64,000 nt of DNA from assembly GCF_910592395.1 (NCBI RefSeq), contig NC_088308.1:14959501-15023500 (forward strand). The letters run 5' to 3'. How positions within the stretch are numbered: position 1 is the first letter of the stretch; each line of letters begins with the position of its first letter. The notes under the pieces were generated by a model. It saw only the letters and a program-made list of their open reading frames with translations. It had not been told where the DNA came from and made no database searches. Shown here in pieces: positions 58,450-64,000 of the stretch. The position numbers were made by a program, and so were the translations under genes. Source of the stretch: Lineus longissimus. Its lineage: Eukaryota; Nemertea; Pilidiophora; Heteronemertea; Lineidae.

Positions 58450-60031
58450 TATATTTGATAGTTACGTGATGAAAGCTGTGTGCTACAGTGTTGTATCTGA
58501 TGGAACCAATGGTAACAAAAACCCATACAAGAATCTCACTAGATGAACCAGAAAAAAAATATCCATATTGTCTTAAACAGGTCCATTAAAAGGGTTAACT
58601 TGTAACACACTCATTTGTTTTGACCACTATACTTGCATTTTCTCAGGGACTATCTGGTCTATTTGCACAAATGTGGTCATATTTTGTATGGACTATTTCC
58701 TTTCTTTTAAAGGCATACACCTTTTGATACAAATTTGAAATCAAATTAAAAATTTGTAACTGAAATGAAAATATCAAATTCTGTACATACTGAATATAAA
58801 GGGGATGGTCACTTAGCGGATGGTTTACATACATTTTACCAAATCAAATTTTACACAGTTGGAATTAACTTTTGAAAAAAAAATTCCATTGGTATGGTAG
58901 ATTTAGTAGCTCCAAGTATAGTATGGACATTTGAAAATATTAACTTTTTTCATTTGAGCGTTTTTATCAAGGCAATTTTGTGAGATTTGTAAAGTGCTGA
59001 AATCCTAAGTAAGAACCTGATATTATTCCAAACAAAGATCCAGGTGTATGGTCCAAGGTTTATATTGCTGATTTGGATCATAAAAGTCATTGCATTTTGT
59101 CATTTAAAGCATAAATTCAACCAAAGAGAGGATTTTCTTATACTTTTCCTTGGTGCAATTGGGGGTGAACACCCAATAGAACAGCCAGCATTAAACCACT
59201 TGTAAACATAAGTTGATCATTTCATGAGGGATTTTAAATGCTATGTTGGTCACAGTCATGTCATTTACCTTTGTCTGCTTTGGTAAAAATTTATTATGCA
59301 ATACTAACCAAGCTAAGGAATAATTACACTATTTTGGATTACACAAGTTTCATATTTGTGATGATATGTTACAACTTATGAGAGATGTTTGATTAATGCG
59401 TGTTTCTTGTAATTTGATGAGTTAGCAGATTTCTTTGTCTTTTATTTGAATGGGATCCATCATCTACCACGCATAGAATGACTCCCCTTGCTGATATAAA
59501 TTGCATAATATGATACCTCTGGCAAATAGATTTCCTCAGATGAAATAGATATTAGTTTGAGAAGCAATAATTATCAATTTCGCTCAGTTCATCCATGTAA
59601 TCCTCTAGGACTCTATCGGCAATCGGACTATACCTTATAATCTCAGTTTATGCAATATTTGGAAAAAGGTGCGCCATAGACGTCATTGATTTTCTTAATT
59701 TTGGCATTTGGATGTTATAGAGCATAAAAGGGAAATTCCCCCTTCATCACATCTAGCTGATGGATAATAACGATGCTTTTTATCATGTCAACGTTATTAT
59801 ATGGTTGATCCTATCATTGACTGCCTTTTGTTTGGCTGCGGCATCATTTTTCTTGCCTTTTTAAGAAACTTTACTTTTTCCCATGATTTGTCTAATAAAA
59901 TCATCAATTCTAAAGGAATTTCCTCCCGCATCTACCCATATTGTACTAGGACTTACAATCTAACTTAACTAGATAATTTTTGTTTCAAAAGTTATTTCCA
60001 ACAGTGTAAAATTTGAGTTGGCAAAACGTAT
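58450..60031. other. RRP7A upstream intron or 5' region, unique AT-rich
   Basis: No open frame, exon or repeat family was recognised. Candidate donors on minus near 59269 and 59953 lead only to short closed frames. Confidence 0.45.
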
Positions 60032-60243
60032 GTGAACCAACTTGCTAAGTGATCATACCCTTTCAACAATGCCAATGTGTAGATAGATCTACAGACATAT
60101 CATTAACACTTGATAACAGAGTCTTTTAAATAAAGAGTCTGAACCAACTTGCTAAGTGATCATCCCCATTCAACATTGCCAATGTGCAGATATACGGACA
60201 TACCATTATTTCTTGATAACAGAGTCTTTTAAATAAGGAGTCT
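60032..60243. repeat. Two-unit tandem duplication, period 108 bp
   Basis: gaaccaacttgctaagtgat starts at 60033 and 60141. Both units end in acagagtcttttaaataa, gagtct. Confidence 0.8.
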
Positions 60244-60258
60244 GGCCAGAGTCTAACA

Positions 60259-60835
60259 AACGAAAAGGCCAGGGGCCACTGTGCTCATTGTATAGATTTT
60301 TAGTGATTCAGAACTCATGCTGGTAAAATATACATGCCATAGTATAAAAAACATCTGGGTTGACTATGCGCCAATAAAGCTTCATTTTGAATTCAGCGGT
60401 TATGGTTAGGCAACCATAACCGCTTGGGTTGGTGAAAAATATGGAAGCAGTCAAAAAGCTTTTAAAACCACATTATTCGTTAGTCAATAACAGATTTTTA
60501 GAATAGAAGAAGCCTCGTTGATGGTCAACATTTTAGTTCCACATGAGCGGTTATAGTGAGGCAACCAACACAGACAGTGAGGCAACAATTCCTCAGGCCA
60601 AATGGAAATGTTATGCTATTCAACCTCTGTGACCTTGAAAAGTAGGTCAAATCAAAATCGATATGACATGTGATGTATCCTTGCTAGGAGTACCTACATA
60701 AAAATATTATTGAAAACAAGTCACAAATAAGCAAGATACTGCACTTTTTACTTTTTCAGTTTTGGCCAAGTTGAGAATCATATTGAACCGAAGTTCGGCG
60801 TCGCAGGTTATCTGACCTAGAGGGTTTAGCTTTTA
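60259..60835 (-). mobile_element. HINE-C copy, tail missing, with foldback insert
   Basis: The head gaaaaGGCCAGGGGCCACTG, gtgctcattgta is followed by core sequence ending near atctgacctagagggttt. A perfect hairpin AGCGGTTATGGTT-AGGC-AACCATAACCGCT occupies 60395-60424, and a related foldback arm lies near 60530. Confidence 0.65.
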
Positions 60836-61250
60836 ACCGACTTACGTACATATCTGCACATTCGGTAATTACTATTGTAATGCCTTACAGAGGCTGGCCT
60901 AGTTCCATCGCTGATCGTATAGATGGCGACATTCTTCTCCACGAGGCTCTAGCTGACGCTTTGAACACATGTCTCGTCACCTTTTGACCGTTTGGGGAGG
61001 GGGGTCGGAGAAGCAGTGGGGGAAGCTTGGGGGAGGTGGGTTGAGGGGTCCAAGGCACCCGAAATTTTTTTAAATATATATAACTTACAATTCTATATCA
61101 TTTTGAACAAACTTTTATTGTTACAACAGAGTATTTGTAAGAGTTCATGGAAAAGGCAAAAATGACATATGTTTTTGGGCCCTCTAGCCTGTCTTCTGAA
61201 GGTTCACCCCTATCTTGACTCAAGGTCAAGGTCATCCTGAAGGTCATGAC
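60836..61250. other. No gene recognised
   Basis: A minus-strand ATG at 60861 is followed after 16 bases by TAC|GTAAGT. Its phase would fit the RRP7A exon at 58439, but 16 bases are too few to call. A G-rich stretch (gggagggg, gggggaagc) lies at about 60990-61045. Confidence 0.35.
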
Positions 61251-61431
61251 CTGGGGCCGGTTGCACAAAAGTAAAAAATAGTTAAAAATCACTGTTAGTT
61301 TATCTTGGCGTTAACTTAACTCCAAAAAGTTAATTTGGGTTACAAAAAAAAAATTATTTAAAAGTAGCGCTAACTTTAACTGACCTCCTAACCCCAAGAT
61401 AAATCCCTATTTTGGAGTTAGCTGAAACAAA

Positions 61432-62238
61432 ATGGTGGACAACCAGGCCCTGTTTGTGGCTTTCCAGCCATTTTTTCAAGCTCCACGGCATTTTAGACAA
61501 AGAATCAACCACTTGGAGTTCTTCATTGACAATAAACTTTTTAAAAGATACCGTTTTTGCAGAGAAACCATTGTTTTGATAGTTGAAATGCTCAGGGAGG
61601 ACATTGAAAGTGCGACCGACAGAAGCCATGCAATTTCGCCTGAGGTGCAAGTCTTGATTGCTCTCCGTTATTTTGCATCTGGAGCTTTCTTTGAAGTTAT
61701 TGGGGACACTTTCGGTGTAGACAAAGCTAGTGTAAGTCATGTGGTGCACGGGGTGGCTGGCCTGTTAGATGCTGCACGGGACGATTTTATTGTGTGGCCC
61801 CAGTCGGTGGAGGAGAGGCGTCGAATTCAAGCTGGATTCTATGCGATCTCACAATCACATTTTCCCAAAGTATTGGGATGCATCGACGGCACTCACATCA
61901 GAATAATATGCCCCAGTGAGCCACGTCCTGATGCTGATCACATCCCAGACCCAGCCAATGCTGCTGAGAACGACCAGGAGATGCAAGATGACCAGATTGG
62001 CCTACATGCTCCTGATCCTGCACATGCTCCTGATCCTGCACATGCAGCTGCACTGCCCATGCCTGCAGATCGCGAAGGCGAAGCCATGGAAGAAGCAGAA
62101 CAACCCGCACAAGTTCCTCCAGCTCCAGTTCCATTTTTCCCTGCAGTTATCCCCGGTCCTTGTGGCCACTCCCAAGGAACTAACCATAAGGGCAATTTCA
62201 TCCCATTTGTTTTTTTTCATTTTGTTTCTCACATCTGA
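61432..62238 (+). pseudogene. Harbinger (HARBI1-like) transposase, C-terminally truncated
   Basis: A 268-codon frame of which about the first 165 residues are transposase. There is a helix-turn-helix region at about 70-108 (EVQVLIALRYFASGAFFEVI, then FGVDKASVSHVV) and the first catalytic Asp, D152, in the motif FPKVLGCIDGTHIRI. The second Asp and the Glu of the DDE triad are missing. From about residue 166 the frame runs through an alanine/proline/acid-rich stretch (with PDPAHAPDPAH repeats) and then antisense of the Myb-like gene. A full-length family member is about 350-400 residues. It cannot be catalytically active. Confidence 0.85.
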
Positions 62239-62373
62239 CGAAAACTTGCATCGCAAGATCCCAAGTTCATTTATTACAACATCAACTAAAACTTGGGTCT
62301 CTGAGTGTGAAAAATTTGGTTTTCTCTCCCTTTTTTGCTTTTGAGATGAATGATTCTCAATGGGGGCAGCCAT
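62131..62373 (-). pseudogene. Harbinger Myb/SANT-like DNA-binding protein, truncated
   Basis: ATG at 62371-62373 in a good context (CAAGATGGCTGCC). About 81 codons cover a Myb/SANT-like domain: KRERKPNFSHSETQVLV at about 14-30, KKNKWDEIALMVSSLG near 53-68, and NCREKW at 76-81. Its tryptophans and N-C-R-E/x-K-W ending resemble the NAIF1-type domain used by Harbinger elements to recruit transposase to the termini. The frame then runs into unrelated antisense sequence, so the C-terminus is lost. Confidence 0.75.
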
Positions 62374-62597
62374 CTTGCATGTCTTGCTTTCGATAGGAGG
62401 ACCAAATGCATTATGGGAAATGTCCCTAGCAACTTGCATTGATTTACTTAAAAGTAGCGTTAGTTAACATTGGGCCTAACATTGATTTGTGCAACTCAAT
62501 TTTAGCGTTATGTTAGCTAACGCTAAAAGTTAGGGACTTTAACATAATAAGATAAACTAACATACTTTTATCACCATAACTTTTGTGCAACCGGCCC

Positions 62598-63171
62598 CTG
62601 ATCCTAACAGGCTGACAAATTTGATATAATTTGAAAGCTTAGACCAAGGGCTATCCAAAACTAAATAGTTTTATGGGGTTATCTCTTCATCTCTTAATAT
62701 AACTGAGGGAAAAAGTATTTACCACATAATTCACGGTTCCTGGTTTACAGAAAAACAAATGAGAAGGTTAAAGAATTAAGTGTACCACGTTTCAAATAGA
62801 AAGCTTTCGCGGTTAAGAAATGTGAATATCGAGTGAGAGTGTCCATGACCTTTCAGTCAAGAATCTTTTGATATATTTATTAACTGCTGAAAATTAGGTA
62901 GCACGCCTAGTCGCTAAGTTCTGTTTCCAAGGTTTTCAAGTAAGAAAAGCTTTATAATGTATGTAATAATTATATTCACCAACCTTCTTATATCCTTAAA
63001 GTAATTTTTGACTACTATTTCAGTATTTGACTACTTCTTTTACTTATTGCTCTCCTTTATTCTTACTTTCTATTTGCACTGCACTCATGTTTATTGTATT
63101 TTCATCTTATGTAAAATGTAAATTTTAAACGGACTCAATAAACTTTTTTTAATTTGTAATTTGTAAAAATT
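62598..63171. other. Unique sequence with a short HINE-C piece and a possible LINE-like 3' tail
   Basis: A HINE-C fragment (taagtgtaccacgtttcaaa, cgcggttaagaaatgtg) lies near 62778-62823. At 63128-63160 ggactcaataaacttttttt, aatttgtaatttgtaaa resembles a non-LTR retrotransposon 3' end, but no coding sequence supports it. Confidence 0.35.
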
Positions 63172-63273
63172 TGTGTACAAAGTTTCAAGTTCATAGCACT
63201 AGCAGTTAAGAAACGTGCCACAGGATACGACGGACACAGGGCTATTGTATAGACTCCCCTAACGGTGAGCCAA
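63172..63273 (-). mobile_element. HINE-C terminal fragment
   Basis: It reads ttgtgtacaaagtttcaagt through aagaaacgtgccacaggata, cgacgg, and ends gtatagactcccctaacggt, gagccaa. The GAC array is reduced to one or two units. Confidence 0.75.
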
Positions 63274-63319
63274 TGATGCCTTCATGTGGGGTGACAAAGC
63301 GGCCTGGTTCTACAATAGC

Positions 63320-63788
63320 GAGTTTCCGCATCGCTTACGATTACGATTTGTGTTTGACGTCATCGATTTTTGGTGCTACGTCATCCCCAGCGAAATCGTC
63401 GATGGTAATTTCGTCTCGTTCTTACGAGGATTCCGGCTGATCTTCGCAAGTCGAAAAACGATTACATGGATTAGCGAAAAGCCAATTTTCCACGCTACAT
63501 ATCAAATTCAAGGTGAAATATTCATTGAAGAATAATTTAGAACATATCTGTCAAACAGAGGAACTGCATTTAATTTGATCAACGGCGATTTTGATCATGT
63601 TTTAGCGCCGAGAAAAGTGCACCCAGAGCATGAGAGCAGAGTAGGCCTATAGGGCCTATACTACAGTACACCAAGTCGTTGGTGTGAATGCGGAAACAAA
63701 ATTTCTGGTTCCTACCGGTTTTGAGAGTATTACGATTACGACTTTGAAATCGTAATCGTAATCGTAATCGTGAGCGATGCTGAAACTC
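63320..63788. mobile_element. TIR element with TACGAT hexamer subterminal repeats
   Basis: The left GAGTTTCCGCATCGCTTACG, attacgat is inverted at the right as ATCGTGAGCGATGCTGAAACTC. (TAATCG)n repeats sit at the right end. A perfect hairpin ATTACGATTACGA...TCGTAATCGTAAT (13-bp stem) lies at about 63730-63763. An 83-codon frame inside has no known motif. The superfamily is unknown. Confidence 0.6.
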
Positions 63789-64000
63789 CCTAATGTCTTT
63801 CGTCTTTCACCCTCCATGGCGAGCGTCATTTTTCTATACTACCACGCTCTCCAATAGGCCAGGTTCTTCACGTGACGTCACGACGCGACGTTTTAACCGC
63901 CACCAGCCTATGCACTTATTTTTATGCCGTGACCACGTGTTATGGCCAAAATGGCCGTGCAAAACAATCGGCAACGTCATCATATGTGACGTCGGTGAAG
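63789..64000. other. No gene recognised at window end
   Basis: CG-containing sequence with ACGTGACGTCACGACG near 63874 and atggccaaaatggccg near 63942. Promoter-like in composition, but no exon is visible. Confidence 0.35.

Larger units (their letters stand above)
61254..62597. mobile_element. PIF/Harbinger element, internally deleted (1344 bp)
   Basis: Perfect 19-bp inverted repeats GGGCCGGTTGCACAAAAGT, with further matching sequence inside (gttagtttatctt). The flanking 3-bp duplication is CTG on both sides (61251-61253 and 62598-62600), a CWG-type Harbinger target. It encodes the two standard Harbinger genes in opposite directions, the transposase (plus) and a Myb-like protein (minus), both cut in the middle by an internal deletion. 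Confidence 0.9.

Noticed and set aside
60846-60861. Possible first coding exon of RRP7A (ATG then 16 bases to a GTAAGT donor)
   Set aside because: Phase fits, but 16 bases carry no similarity signal and such ATG-donor pairs occur by chance.
61916-62344. 142-codon plus-strand and 78/87-codon minus-strand frames in the Harbinger element
   Set aside because: Overlapping shadows of the transposase and Myb-like relics around a short repeat; no domain.

Overview
This is a eukaryotic nuclear window, AT-rich and almost wholly made of transposable elements. It fits a marine invertebrate animal: short exons with GT-AG introns lie in kilobases of repeat. I cannot name the species or phylum from sequence alone. 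No rRNA gene, intact tRNA gene, CRISPR array or bacterial operon was seen.

Host genes. Both recognisable host genes are on the minus strand. Three exons of RRP7A, an RNA-binding protein of ribosomal RNA processing, lie at 58297-58439, 52579-52704 and 36185-36308. Their reading phases join perfectly (0/0 at both junctions) across introns of 5.6 and 16.3 kb. The first and last exons of RRP7A were not found. At the left end, exons at 2542-2703 and 1691-1785 splice in phase and end in a stop; they are the 3' end of a gene I do not recognise.

Repeat landscape. Four families dominate. HINE-A is at 1-1244, 9276-11065 and 19764-21466, with a divergent inverted relative at 29296-31617. HINE-B is at 4972-7749, 22823-29093, 39969-47408 and 54233-54995. 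HINE-C has about 14 copies or pieces from 4.3 to 63.3 kb. Element D is at 41368-46005. All share one plan. One end is T-rich with a small hairpin and, in A, B and C, a nearby microsatellite. The other end has a matching subterminal inverted motif, a GC-rich hairpin and, in A, B and D, a terminal TCTTG. Where an empty site can be read, they inserted between T and T. This is the plan of Helentron-type rolling-circle elements and their non-autonomous relatives (HINEs). The subterminal motif differs between families, but its two copies always match within an element.

Other mobile DNA includes two copies of a classical non-autonomous Helitron (TC...CTAG, A^T target), four TTAA-flanked elements (three piggyBac-like, two with transposase-start relics), an internally deleted Harbinger with a truncated DDE transposase and a Myb-like gene, hAT-like and 8-bp-TSD MITEs, a possible solo LTR, a decayed Ty3/gypsy integrase fragment, tRNA-derived SINE heads and foldback elements. 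Inside RRP7A intron 36309-52578 they are nested five deep: HINE-C, hAT-like, HINE-B, element D, Helitron.

The most interesting gene is a two-exon ULP1/C48-like cysteine protease carried inside element D. HINE-C also disperses about 30 copies of a motif that reads as a nuclear-receptor DR3 plus an extended half-site, and one HINE-C copy has grown a homogeneous 301-bp tandem array.
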